Origin: Stutzerimonas stutzeri
Lineage (GTDB): Bacteria > Pseudomonadota > Gammaproteobacteria > Pseudomonadales > Pseudomonadaceae
NCBI GenBank assembly: GCA_002345575.1
Contig: DDVX01000006.1
Span: 1-64,000, forward strand
Direction: 5' to 3'
Length of the DNA stretch: 64,000 nucleotides
Part shown: positions 8,787 through 17,674 of the stretch, piece by piece
How the letters are laid out: every line of letters begins with the position of its first letter
How positions within the stretch are numbered: the stretch's first letter is position 1
Position numbers and translations under genes: made by a program
The notes under the pieces: model-generated
What the model saw: only the letters and a program-made list of their open reading frames with translations
Database searches by the model: none
What the model was told of the DNA's origin: nothing

Positions 8787-9983
8787 ATGACCCTGCCCAG
8801 CCTGCGCCTCAAAGCCAACGCCGATCGCCGCCTGCGCGCCGGTCACCTGTGGGTCTACAGCAACGAGGTGGACACTGCCGCCACGCCGCTGAGCGGCTTC
8901 GCTGCAGGCGATCAGGCCATCCTCGAAGCCGCTGGCGGCAAGCCGCTGGGCATCGTCGGCATCTCGCCGAACAACCTGATCTGCGCCCGTCTGCTGTCGC
9001 GCGATCTCAAGCACAGCCTCGACAAGTCGCTGCTGGTGCACCGCATCCAGGTTGCGCTGAGCCTGCGCGAACGCCTCTTCGATCAACCCTGCTACCGCCT
9101 GATCTACGGCGATTCCGACCTGCTACCGGGATTGGTGGTGGACCGTTTCCATGATCATCTGGTGGTGCAGATCGCTTCGGCGACCATGGAGCGCCACAAG
9201 GACGCCGTGCTCGAAGCCCTGGTGCAGGTGCTCAAGCCGCGCGGCGTGCTGTGGAAGAACGATTCCGCGGCCCGCGACGCCGAGGGCCTGGAGCGTTACG
9301 TTGATACCGCTTTTGGCGTGATGCCCGAGTGGGTCGCCCTGGAGGAGAACGGCGTGAAGTTTGAGGCCCCGGTGCTGCAGGGACAAAAGACCGGCTGGTT
9401 CTACGACCACCGCATGAATCGTGCGCGCCTCGCTCCCTACGTCAAAGGCAAGCGAGTGCTAGATCTGTTCAGCTACATCGGCGGCTGGGGCGTGCAGGCG
9501 GCGGTGTTCGGCGCCAGCGAAGTGTTCTGCGTCGATGCATCGGCTTTCGCCCTCGACGGCGTCGAGCGCAATGCCGCGCTAAATGGCGTGGCCGAGAAGA
9601 TCACCTGCGTCGAGGGCGATATCTTCGAGGCCATGAAGGAGCTGAAGAACTCCGAAGAACGCTTCGACGTGGTCCTCACCGACCCGCCGGCCTTCATCAA
9701 GCGCAAAAAGGACATGAAGAACGGTGAGGCTGCCTACCGCCGACTCAACGAAGCCGCCATGCGCCTGCTCAACAAGGACGGCATCCTGGTTGCCGCCAGC
9801 TGCTCGATGCACCTGCCCGAGGATGATCTGCAGAACATTCTGCTCGGCAGCGCCCGCCATCTGGACCGCAACATCCAGCTGCTCGAACGCGGCGGCCAGG
9901 GCCCGGATCACCCGGTACATCCGGCGATTCCGGAAACCCGCTATATCAAGAGCATCACCTGCCGGTTGTTGCCCAACGCCTGA
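8787..9983 (+). CDS. rlmI: RlmI-type 23S rRNA (cytosine-5) methyltransferase
   Basis: A 398-residue class I SAM-dependent methyltransferase. An N-terminal PUA domain (about 1-75) precedes an RlmI-like linker and a Rossmann domain with the SAM loop LDLFSYIGGWG near residue 226. The DPPAF motif begins at D299 and a candidate catalytic cysteine is C339 in ASCSMH. RlmI makes m5C in domain IV of 23S rRNA. The start at 8787 matches the PUA N-terminus; the frame is open 20 codons further but those overlap the likely promoter. It follows pfpI on the same strand. Confidence 0.9.
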   Translation: MTLPSLRLKANADRRLRAGHLWVYSNEVDTAATPLSGFAAGDQAILEAAGGKPLGIVGISPNNLICARLLSRDLKHSLDKSLLVHRIQVALSLRERLFDQPCYRLIYGDSDLLPGLVVDRFHDHLVVQIASATMERHKDAVLEALVQVLKPRGVLWKNDSAARDAEGLERYVDTAFGVMPEWVALEENGVKFEAPVLQGQKTGWFYDHRMNRARLAPYVKGKRVLDLFSYIGGWGVQAAVFGASEVFCVDASAFALDGVERNAALNGVAEKITCVEGDIFEAMKELKNSEERFDVVLTDPPAFIKRKKDMKNGEAAYRRLNEAAMRLLNKDGILVAASCSMHLPEDDLQNILLGSARHLDRNIQLLERGGQGPDHPVHPAIPETRYIKSITCRLLPNA

Positions 9984-10481
9984 TCACTCTGCACGCGGGT
10001 GCCGGGACTCGGCTTTGTAGGGTGCCTACATACCGCAGGCACCCAGCGGCAGTGACTCCTCAGCACTCTCCGCAGCACACATGACGCTCTGTACCGGCCG
10101 GCCGGTGCCGTGAAAACTTGGCGATAAAGTCGTTGGCGCCGTTCTGCAGCGCCTCGGCTGCCATTTGAATGGCTGTGCGCTCGGGCTTCGTGTCGTCTGC
10201 CCGGTGCTGAGCTGGGCCTGCCCTACAACCGGGCAGTCGCACCCCCAAGGTGCATTCCCCAACGCCCGTTCGCGAGGACTGCCTTTCGCCAGCTCGACTC
10301 GCGCAATGCCCAGCCTGGTCTAGGCTTGAGTGGTGGTGACGCATCAAGGTGCGCCCGTTTCCCTGGCGTGCTTATTGCTTTCAGCAGTCACTCGAACAAC
10401 GACAAAAACGATGAACGGCCTGCTGGGCACGATAAGCACCTCAAGCACGAGTGGCTGCTTTGCCGAGCATAGGGACGGGTA
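9984..10481. other. Intergenic region with hairpin and possible gene remnant
   Basis: These 498 bases hold no convincing gene. A perfect hairpin has arms GGGTGCCT (10020-10027) and AGGCACCC (10037-10044) around nine bases, placed 36 bases after rlmI; it lacks a T-tract. On the minus strand around 10120-10175 the translation includes ALQNGANDFIAK, reminiscent of the end of a response-regulator receiver domain. It is short and then loses similarity, so it may be a decayed fragment or chance. The right part carries the sigma-54-type promoter listed separately. Confidence 0.5.
10364..10379 (+). promoter_or_regulatory. Candidate sigma-54 (RpoN) promoter
   Basis: TGGCGTGCTTATTGCT matches the -24/-12 consensus TGGCACG-N4-TTGCW at all but two positions. 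The invariant GG (10365-10366) and GC (10377-10378) are exactly 12 bases apart, as required. It lies just over 100 bases before the ATPase gene of the ABC importer. It suggests control by NtrC or another enhancer-binding protein, fitting uptake of a nitrogen-rich compound. No enhancer site was identified. Confidence 0.6.
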
Positions 10482-11600
10482 ATGGACGATCAAGCCGGGG
10501 ACCGACCGTTCCTGCAGTTTCGCAACGTAAAGAAGACCTACGACCACAAGACGCTGGTGGTCAAGGACTTCAATCTGGACGTAGCCAAGGGCGAGTTCAT
10601 CACTCTGCTCGGCCCATCCGGTTCGGGCAAGACCACCTGCCTGATGATGCTCGCCGGTTTCGAGGACGTGACCAGTGGCGAGATCCTCATCGACGGCCGC
10701 CAGATCACCAGCATTGCGCCCTACCGACGCAACATCGGCATGGTGTTTCAGCAGTACGCGCTGTTCCCACACATGACCATTCACGAGAATCTTGCCTACC
10801 CGCTAAAGATTCGCAAGCAGACGCGCGAGCAGATCAACCAGCGGGTCGAGCAGTACCTGGCGCTGATTGAGCTGCAGGAGTTCGGCGGGCGCTATCCGGC
10901 ACAACTCTCCGGCGGCCAGCGCCAGCGCGTGGCCCTGGCCCGGGCGCTGATCTTCGCCCCCGACATCGTGCTGATGGACGAGCCACTCGGCGCGCTGGAC
11001 AAGAAGCTGCGCGAACAGATGCAGTTCGAGATCAAGCGCCTGCACGATCAGCTTGGCTTCACGGTGATCTACGTCACCCATGACCAGACCGAAGCACTGA
11101 CCATGTCCGACCGCATCGCCGTGTTCAACCAGGGCGTGGTGCAACAGTGCGCGCCGCCCCATGTGCTCTACGAGCGCCCGGCCAATCTCTTCGTTGCCGA
11201 CTTCATCGGCGAGAGCAACAAGCTGCGCGGCACCATCGAGGCGGACCAAGGCGAAAGCGTTCAGGTCCGCCTCAACGATGGCGGCCTGGTCAGCGCGCTG
11301 AAGGCCAACTGCGTGACGCCGGGCCAGCCCACCACGGTGTCGATCCGCCCGGAAAAGCTCACTTTTACCGAACGCCTGGGCAACACCGGCAACCGGGTTC
11401 GCGCACGGTTCGTCACCAGCCACTACGTCGGCGAATACATCCGCTATCACTTCGAGACCGCCAATGGCAGTGAGCTGGTGGTGAAGAACATGAACGACAG
11501 CTCGGCGCCGTCACTCGCGCCGGGCGACGAAATCGCCCTTGCCTGGCTACCACAGGACAGCCAGGCGCTGGATGGGCAGGAGGCCCCAAAACCGCAGTAA
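10482..11600 (+). CDS. ABC importer ATPase, spermidine/putrescine (PotA) family
   Basis: A 372-residue ATPase that powers import of a polyamine, opine or related cation. Walker A GPSGSGKTT is at 44-52, the Q-loop near Q90, signature LSGGQ at 142-146, Walker B VLMDE at 163-167 and the switch His at H200. A TOBE-like domain occupies roughly 285-360. It is the first gene of a four-gene set with a binding protein and two permeases, all on the plus strand with gaps of 7-52 bases. The set follows a sigma-54-like promoter. Substrate cannot be told from this subunit. Confidence 0.92.
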   Translation: MDDQAGDRPFLQFRNVKKTYDHKTLVVKDFNLDVAKGEFITLLGPSGSGKTTCLMMLAGFEDVTSGEILIDGRQITSIAPYRRNIGMVFQQYALFPHMTIHENLAYPLKIRKQTREQINQRVEQYLALIELQEFGGRYPAQLSGGQRQRVALARALIFAPDIVLMDEPLGALDKKLREQMQFEIKRLHDQLGFTVIYVTHDQTEALTMSDRIAVFNQGVVQQCAPPHVLYERPANLFVADFIGESNKLRGTIEADQGESVQVRLNDGGLVSALKANCVTPGQPTTVSIRPEKLTFTERLGNTGNRVRARFVTSHYVGEYIRYHFETANGSELVVKNMNDSSAPSLAPGDEIALAWLPQDSQALDGQEAPKPQ

Positions 11601-11632
11601 CACACCCATGCAACAGGCAACGGAGCACACAG

Positions 11633-12706
11633 ATGGCTAGATCATTGACTACCAGCGTTTCCGCATTCGCCCTGAGCGCCGCGCTGGCTACGGCATCCTT
11701 TGGTACCCACGCCCAGGAGTCGCTGACGGTAGTGTCCTGGGGTGGTTCCTATGGCGCGGCGCAGCAGAAGCACGTCATCGACCCGTTCCAGAAGGACACG
11801 GGCGTGCGGGTGTTGTTTGAAGATTATTCCGGCGGCGTCGCCGAGATGAAGGCGCAGGTGGAGTCCGGCAACATCCAGTGGGACGTGGTCGACTTCGAGG
11901 TGATCGACCTCGAGCGCGCCTGCTCCGAAGGTCTGCTCGAAGAAGTCCCGCGCGACATCCTGCCTCCGGGCGTCGACGGCACGCCCGCCGAAGAGGATTT
12001 CATCCCCGAGGCGCTGGCCAGCGAATGTGCGGTCGGCAACATCGTCTGGTCGGTGGTGTTCGCCTACAACGAGCGCACCATCGGCGACACCAAGGCGGCG
12101 TCGCTCACCGACTTCTTCGACACCGCGAAGATCCCCGGCAAGCGCGCCCTGCGCAAACGCCCACAGGTGAACATGGAGTGGGCGCTGATGGCCGACGGCG
12201 TGGCGCCGGAAGACGTGTACGAGGTACTGGCCACGCCCGAAGGCCAGCAGCAGGCCTTCGCCAAGCTGGACACCCTGAAGAAGGACATCGTCTGGTTCGA
12301 ATCCTGGTCGCAGGCGCCGCAACTGCTCAACGACGGCGGCGCTGTGCTGGTGCAGTCGGCCAACGGCCGCTTCTACGACTCGATCCGCCAGGAAGGTAAA
12401 CCCTTCGTCATCGTCTGGGACGGCCATGTCTACGACCTCGATGCCTGGGCCGTGCTCAAGGGCACGCCGAAGAAGGATCTGGCCTTCAAGTTCATCGCCT
12501 ACGCCACCCAGTCCAAGCCGCTGGCCGGCATGCCGGATGTCGCTTATGGCCCGACCCGCAAGTCGTCCTTGCCGCTGGCAGACCAGACCGCCGCGCCGCA
12601 CCTGCCGACCGCTCACCTGGACAAGGGCATCCAGGCCGGTTCGGAGTTCTGGGCCGACCACGGTGAGTCCCTGGGCGAGCGCTTCAACGAGTGGCTGTTG
12701 AAGTGA
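11633..12706 (+). CDS. Periplasmic binding protein, PotD/opine type
   Basis: A 357-residue exported solute-binding protein. The signal peptide ends THA-QE (cleavage after A27), and the mature protein begins with the family-typical SLTVVSWGGSYG. It belongs to the PotD-like group that binds polyamines, opines and other cationic ligands. GGAG lies before the ATG. Sitting between the ATPase and the two permeases, it sets the specificity of the importer. Ligand residues were not assigned. Confidence 0.92.
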   Translation: MARSLTTSVSAFALSAALATASFGTHAQESLTVVSWGGSYGAAQQKHVIDPFQKDTGVRVLFEDYSGGVAEMKAQVESGNIQWDVVDFEVIDLERACSEGLLEEVPRDILPPGVDGTPAEEDFIPEALASECAVGNIVWSVVFAYNERTIGDTKAASLTDFFDTAKIPGKRALRKRPQVNMEWALMADGVAPEDVYEVLATPEGQQQAFAKLDTLKKDIVWFESWSQAPQLLNDGGAVLVQSANGRFYDSIRQEGKPFVIVWDGHVYDLDAWAVLKGTPKKDLAFKFIAYATQSKPLAGMPDVAYGPTRKSSLPLADQTAAPHLPTAHLDKGIQAGSEFWADHGESLGERFNEWLLK

Positions 12707-12758
12707 TCGACCTGCGCCCCTTAGCTCCTGCGACGGGGCGCAGCACAGGAGTATCGCC

Positions 12759-13988
12759 TTGACTGTTCTGACCCATGCCGAGGCCGGCCAGGCCAGTGCC
12801 AGCCGGCGCAAGAGGCGATTGCTGGCCTTCGCCTTCGTCGCGCCGCTGTTGCTGTTCATCCTGCTGAGCTTCGTCGCGCCCATCGCCAGCATGCTTTGGC
12901 GCAGCGTCTACCACCCCACCGTCGCCGAGCTGATTCCCGCCACGCTGGAACAGCTCAGGCAATGGGACGGCAGCGGTATACCGCCGCAGGCCGCGCTGGC
13001 GGTGTTCGCCGGGGAATTGCACGGGCTGGCTAAGGAGCGCCAGTCCGGCAAGTTGGCCGAGGAGCTCAACCGGACGCAGGCCGGGATGTCCAGCATGGTC
13101 AAGACGAGCGCACGACGGGTCGGCCGGCTGAGCGCCGAGGAGCTTGCGCAGCAGGGCGTCGATACTCTGCTGGAGGCGCACCGCAACTGGTCAAAAACCG
13201 AGACCTGGCAAGCCATTCAGCGCGCCGGCGAGGTCTACACCTACCACTACTACCTGACTGCGCTGGACCTGGAACTGCATCCCGAACAGGGCATCCAGGC
13301 CCGCGATACCGAAATCTATCGCCAGCTGTACGCCAAGACGCTGAAGATGGCCCTGACTATCACCGTGTTCTGCGCCCTGCTCGGCTATCCGCTCGCCTAC
13401 TACCTGGCCAGCCTGCCGTGCAACCGCGCCAACTTGTTACTGGTTCTGGTGCTGCTGCCTTTCTGGACGTCGCTGCTGGTGCGCACCACCGCCTGGATTG
13501 CCCTGTTACAGACCAACGGCGTGATCAACAGCTTCCTGCTCAGCATCGGCGTCATCGCCACGCCATTCGAGATGCTCTACACCTCGTTCGCCACCGTGCT
13601 GGCGATGACCCATATCCTGCTGCCATTCATGATTCTGCCGCTGTACAGCGTGATGCGCGGTATCGATCCCAGTTACATGCGCGCCGCCCTCTCGCTCGGC
13701 GCCCGGCCGCTACCGGCCTTCGCCCGTATCTATTTCCCAATGACCCTGCCGGGGCTCAGCGCCGGCGCGCTGCTGGTGTTCATTATCTCGGTGGGCTACT
13801 ACATCACCCCGGCGCTGGTCGGCGGCACCGACGGGCAGATGATCAGCAACATAATCGCCTTCCACATGCAGTCGTCGAGCAACTGGGAGCTGGCCGCCGC
13901 GCTGGGATCGCTGCTGCTGGCGCTAATTCTGCTGTTGTATTGGGTGTACGACCGTTTCGTCGGCGCCGGCAGCATCAAGTTGGGATGA
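12759..13988 (+). CDS. ABC permease, PotB family, with long periplasmic insert
   Basis: A 409-residue inner-membrane permease starting at TTG, with AGGAG seven bases upstream (12747-12751). The first membrane segment (about 20-45) is followed by a soluble insert of about 140 residues (about 48-190). The usual MetI-like domain comes next and carries the EAA-like loop (RAALSLGARP) that contacts the ATPase. Classical PotB proteins are near 285 residues and lack this insert. Such long forms occur in Pseudomonas and rhizobial opine/polyamine-type importers. It pairs with the following PotC-like permease. Confidence 0.9.
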   Translation: MTVLTHAEAGQASASRRKRRLLAFAFVAPLLLFILLSFVAPIASMLWRSVYHPTVAELIPATLEQLRQWDGSGIPPQAALAVFAGELHGLAKERQSGKLAEELNRTQAGMSSMVKTSARRVGRLSAEELAQQGVDTLLEAHRNWSKTETWQAIQRAGEVYTYHYYLTALDLELHPEQGIQARDTEIYRQLYAKTLKMALTITVFCALLGYPLAYYLASLPCNRANLLLVLVLLPFWTSLLVRTTAWIALLQTNGVINSFLLSIGVIATPFEMLYTSFATVLAMTHILLPFMILPLYSVMRGIDPSYMRAALSLGARPLPAFARIYFPMTLPGLSAGALLVFIISVGYYITPALVGGTDGQMISNIIAFHMQSSSNWELAAALGSLLLALILLLYWVYDRFVGAGSIKLG

Positions 13989-13995
13989 ACCGGCA

Positions 13996-14850
13996 ATGAA
14001 ATCTCCGTCGTACTACGGTTTCTGGCACCACCTGGGCAATTGGCTGCTCAAGATCAGTTCCTGGCTGGTGCTGCTGTTCCTGATCGTGCCGATCCTGGTC
14101 ATCGTGCCGCTGTCGTTCAACAGCGAGCCGTTCTTCAGTTTTACCGAGGGCATGTTGACGCTGCAGCCCGAGGCCTGGTCGCTGCGCTGGTATGAACAGG
14201 TGTTCAACGACCCGCGCTGGCTGCTGGCGATCAAGAACAGCTTCATCATCGGCTTCTTCGCTACCCTGCTGGCGACCGTGCTGGGTACCTGCGCGGCAGT
14301 GGGCCTGGCCCGCGATGACATGCCCCTGCGCCGCTTCATCACCGCCTTGCTGCTGTCGCCGATGATCGTGCCGCTGATCATCACCGCCGCCGGCATGTTC
14401 TTCTTCTATTCGAGCCTGAATCTGGCCGGCACCTATGTGGGCGTGATCATCGCCCATGCCGCGCTGGGCACGCCCTTCGTGATCATTACCGTTACCGCAA
14501 CACTGGCTGGGTTCGACTATTCGCTAGTGCGCGCCGCGCTGAACCTGGGCGCCACGCCATTGCGGGTATTCTTCGACGTGATCCTGCCGCTGATCCGTCC
14601 GGGAGTGATTTCCGGCGCGCTGTTCGCCTTCATTACTTCGTTCGACGAGGTGGTGGTAGTGCTATTCATGGCCGGCCCGCAGCAACGCACCATTCCGCGC
14701 CAAATGTTTTCCGGGCTGCGCGAGCAGATCAACCCGAGCATTCTGGCCGTGGCCACCTTACTGATCCTGCTGTCCATCGCCCTGCTGCTGACGCTTGAGC
14801 TGCTGCGCCGCCGATCTCAGCGGTTGCGTGGAGTGGAGCTGCCCGACTAG
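13996..14850 (+). CDS. ABC permease, PotC family
   Basis: A 284-residue inner-membrane permease of normal length for PotC, with about six membrane segments and the EAA-loop sequence RAALNLGATPLRVF. It starts seven bases after the stop of the PotB-like gene, so the two are translationally linked. It ends the importer set; the NdmC-like gene follows on the same strand after 190 bases. Confidence 0.92.
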   Translation: MKSPSYYGFWHHLGNWLLKISSWLVLLFLIVPILVIVPLSFNSEPFFSFTEGMLTLQPEAWSLRWYEQVFNDPRWLLAIKNSFIIGFFATLLATVLGTCAAVGLARDDMPLRRFITALLLSPMIVPLIITAAGMFFFYSSLNLAGTYVGVIIAHAALGTPFVIITVTATLAGFDYSLVRAALNLGATPLRVFFDVILPLIRPGVISGALFAFITSFDEVVVVLFMAGPQQRTIPRQMFSGLREQINPSILAVATLLILLSIALLLTLELLRRRSQRLRGVELPD

Positions 14851-14883
14851 ATCTGCGCAAAATGCTGAGCGCGAGAACGCCAT

Positions 14884-14899
14884 ATTGCGAAACTTCAAT
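14884..14899 (+). promoter_or_regulatory. Candidate LysR-type operator before the ndmC-like gene
   Basis: ATTGCGAAACTTCAAT is an interrupted palindrome (ATTG-N8-CAAT) in the 190-base gap between the importer and the NdmC-like gene. LysR proteins often bind such T-N11/12-A sites, and a LysR gene ends this gene group. The match is short and may be chance. Confidence 0.3.
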
Positions 14900-15040
14900 T
14901 TGATTATTGATCACCCCAATACCCAGCAATGAAAACTGCTCATACCAGAAATTAGCCAGGCGAGTTAGACGATCTTGCATACGTCTCTATTGTTCAACAG
15001 AACGGCGACGAGGCCGTGTTGATCTTGGTAGGGGAAGGAA

Positions 15041-15895
15041 ATGAAGATCGAGGCAGTAGTCTGGAATGAGTGGTATCCCGTCGCGGTGGTGGAAGACCTG
15101 CAAGACGGCATTCAGTACCGCACCCGCGTTCTCGGTTACGAGATCGAATATGGCCGTGACTGCGAAGGCGTTTTTAACGCGCGCCTGACCAATGAAGCCG
15201 GCGCAGCATGCCGTACGCAGACCCGCTATCACACGCATTGGGTTTCCCTCGGAGAGCCCGACGATACGTTTTTCGAGCTGCCAGAGTTTTATGAGGAAGA
15301 CAGGCGAATCCTCGGTGCAGGATCGATGAAGGTGCATGTTTCGGGGCTGAGGGCGATCGAGAACTTCCTCGATATGGCGCATTTTCCATACGTGCATACG
15401 GGGCTGCTGGGCGAGGTGCCGCATACCGACGTCGCCCCCTATCGAGTGGAGCGCGATCTCGAACATGACGAGATTTATGCGCGCGACTGTAAGTTCTACC
15501 AGCCCATGGCCGCTGCAGCCGCGACCGATGGTATCGAGGCCGACTACATCTATCGTGTGGCGCGTCCCTTCGTTGCCATTTTGTATAAAACCAGCCCACC
15601 ACAGCCCACGCGCCGCGATGCGATCTGCCTCTTTGTGCAACCGGTCGATGAGCAGTGGTGCATAGCGCATGCCGTGCTGGTTTATATCGACGAAACCACC
15701 AGCGATAGCGACCTTCGCCTCTTCCAGCAGACCATCTTCGGTCAGGACCTGATGATCCTGAACAATCACGTCCCACGAACCCTGCCTCTCGATCCCAAGT
15801 TCGAGGTACCGACGCGCGCCGATGCCATGTCGGCTGCCTACCGCCGCTGGCTTAGCGAAAAAGGCGTTGTCTACGGCACTTACCGCGCCGCCTGA
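15041..15895 (+). CDS. ndmC: NdmC-like oxygenase subunit lacking a Rieske cluster
   Basis: A 284-residue protein related to the catalytic part of Rieske non-haem iron oxygenases. The mononuclear iron site is present: ENFLDMAH with H114 and H119, and a likely third ligand D236 in FGQDLMIL. The expected CxH...CxxH Rieske ligands are absent: the N-terminal ~100 residues have only C41 and C57, and a remnant YHTHW at 63-67. This is the design of NdmC, the N7-demethylase of 7-methylxanthine in caffeine-degrading Pseudomonas, which uses the Rieske centre carried by NdmD. The next gene provides exactly that. GGGGAAGG precedes the ATG. N-demethylase activity is inferred from family and context; the substrate could be another methylated purine. 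Confidence 0.75.
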   Translation: MKIEAVVWNEWYPVAVVEDLQDGIQYRTRVLGYEIEYGRDCEGVFNARLTNEAGAACRTQTRYHTHWVSLGEPDDTFFELPEFYEEDRRILGAGSMKVHVSGLRAIENFLDMAHFPYVHTGLLGEVPHTDVAPYRVERDLEHDEIYARDCKFYQPMAAAAATDGIEADYIYRVARPFVAILYKTSPPQPTRRDAICLFVQPVDEQWCIAHAVLVYIDETTSDSDLRLFQQTIFGQDLMILNNHVPRTLPLDPKFEVPTRADAMSAAYRRWLSEKGVVYGTYRAA

Positions 15896-15921
15896 ATACT
15901 CGAACACCGAGAGGCCGAAAC

Positions 15922-17661
15922 ATGAATATCGTAAATAGCAACTGGTATCCGGTGGCGCGTGCCGATGACCTGCCCAAGCGCCACGTTTTCCATGGCCAGC
16001 TCTGCGGCGTCGAACTCGCCTTGTGGCGCGCCGACGATGGCCAGGTGAACGCCTGGGAAAACCGCTGCCCACACCGCAGCGTCCGATTTACGCTGGGTGC
16101 GAACACGGGCGAAAAACTGCGCTGCCAGTACCACGGTTGGCAGTACCAGAGCGGCGACGGTCGTTGCACCTTCATCCCTGCATCGAGCGAAGCTGTTCCA
16201 CCAAAAAGTTTGTGCGCGCGCACTTATACCGCGGCAGAAGCCAATGGTTACGTGTGGGCCAACCTGGCAGCGGGAGCCGGTCCCGTCGCGGAACCCCCGG
16301 CTTTGTCTGTCTTCCAGCCACTGGCACTGGCCTTGCGCAGCCTGCCCATCAATGCAGGACTGGACCGAGTCCGCGCGGCGCTGGAGCACTACGCAGAAGG
16401 CGATGAAAGCGCCATAGCGGGTAGCCGTACACTGCAAGGAGACGACATTCAGGTCGACCTAACGTGGCAGCGCCACGAGGGGATGTGCCACGTCCGCTTC
16501 TGGCTGCAACCCGCAGATGAATCGCGAACCATCGTCCACAGTTCCGTCAGCCAGACGGGCATGAACGAGCGTGAGACGCTGCACTGGCACAACCTGCTGC
16601 TGACGACCCTCCGTCGTCACGTCGAAAGCAACCAGACCCTGGTCAAGCGGCGGGCCAAAGCAGCGCCAGCGGCCAGCCCTCGCCTGATTCCCGTAGTGCC
16701 AAGCGCGACGGCGGCCAAGCGAACACTGATCCGAACCACCGTCACCGAGCGTTGGTATACCGCCGAAGACATCGTCGCATTCAAGCTGAAGCTGCCCGAA
16801 GGCGAACACCTGGACTTCGAGGCGGGCGCGCATCTCGATGTACATACGCCCAACGGTCTGGTGCGCCAGTATTCACTGGTCAACGCTCCGGATGAGCGCG
16901 ATTACCTGGTGATCGGGGTGAAACTGGAACCGGCATCGCGCGGTGGATCGCGCTCGCTACACGATTCACTTCAGGTTGGCGACAGCTTGACCGTGTCGGC
17001 ACCGAAGAACCACTTCGGCCTACAACCCGATCAGAACAGCTTGCTGGTCGCAGGCGGCATCGGCATCACGCCGATCCTGGCGATGGGCGCCGTGCTACAG
17101 CAAAACCACCGCCCTTATGCGCTGCACTATTTCGCACGCAGCCAGGCACATGTTGCCTTTGCCGATCGACTTGCAGGTCTTCCCGGCCAACAGCTGCATA
17201 CGAGCCTGTCGGTAGAGGCCACCCGTGCCGCCGTCGACCAGGCGCTGCGCGAGGCCGGTACGGATAGCCATGTCTATGTTTGTGGCCCGCGGCCATTGAT
17301 CGATCTTGTACGCGAGCGGGCGCCGGCCAATGGCATCGCCGAGGCAAATGTGCATTTCGAGCTGTTCGCCAACGAGGTCTCGCACGAGGACGACCAGCCG
17401 TTCCGCGTACGCCTGCACACCAGCGGCACCGAATTCATGGTGCCGGCCGGCGTCAGCCTCGCCGACACGCTCAAAGCGCACGGCATCGCGATCGACACAT
17501 CGTGCGAGCAAGGCGTCTGCGGCACCTGCCGAACTGGCGTGATCGACGGCGCACCTGAGCACCGGGATGTCTACCTCAGCGAGGAAGAAAGGCAGCGCAA
17601 CCTCTGCCTGATGCCATGCGTGTCACGCAGCCGTTCCGAGCTTCTGGTTCTCGATCTGTAG
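15922..17661 (+). CDS. ndmD: NdmD-like reductase with extra N-terminal Rieske domain
   Basis: A 579-residue electron-transfer protein with an unusual order of domains. At the N-terminus is a Rieske [2Fe-2S] domain (C49-P-H51 and C68-x2-H71). A linker of about 150 residues follows. Then comes an FNR-like flavin domain (RQYSLVN), an NAD(P) domain (GGIGITPI and YVCGP), and a C-terminal plant-type ferredoxin with C528, C533, C536 and C566. This matches NdmD, which passes electrons from NADH to N-demethylases and supplies NdmC's missing Rieske cluster. It lies 26 bases after the NdmC-like gene and 13 before the GST-like gene. Confidence 0.85.
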   Translation: MNIVNSNWYPVARADDLPKRHVFHGQLCGVELALWRADDGQVNAWENRCPHRSVRFTLGANTGEKLRCQYHGWQYQSGDGRCTFIPASSEAVPPKSLCARTYTAAEANGYVWANLAAGAGPVAEPPALSVFQPLALALRSLPINAGLDRVRAALEHYAEGDESAIAGSRTLQGDDIQVDLTWQRHEGMCHVRFWLQPADESRTIVHSSVSQTGMNERETLHWHNLLLTTLRRHVESNQTLVKRRAKAAPAASPRLIPVVPSATAAKRTLIRTTVTERWYTAEDIVAFKLKLPEGEHLDFEAGAHLDVHTPNGLVRQYSLVNAPDERDYLVIGVKLEPASRGGSRSLHDSLQVGDSLTVSAPKNHFGLQPDQNSLLVAGGIGITPILAMGAVLQQNHRPYALHYFARSQAHVAFADRLAGLPGQQLHTSLSVEATRAAVDQALREAGTDSHVYVCGPRPLIDLVRERAPANGIAEANVHFELFANEVSHEDDQPFRVRLHTSGTEFMVPAGVSLADTLKAHGIAIDTSCEQGVCGTCRTGVIDGAPEHRDVYLSEEERQRNLCLMPCVSRSRSELLVLDL

Positions 17662-17674
17662 GAGACTGCAAAAA

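Noticed and set aside
10026..10347. Overlapping minus-strand ORFs in the gap before the importer
   Set aside because: Only a dozen residues resemble a receiver domain; there is no complete domain or ribosome site, so at most a remnant.
11642..12892. A 416-codon minus-strand ORF over the periplasmic binding protein gene
   Set aside because: It is antisense to a gene with a signal peptide and family hallmarks, and its own translation resembles no protein.
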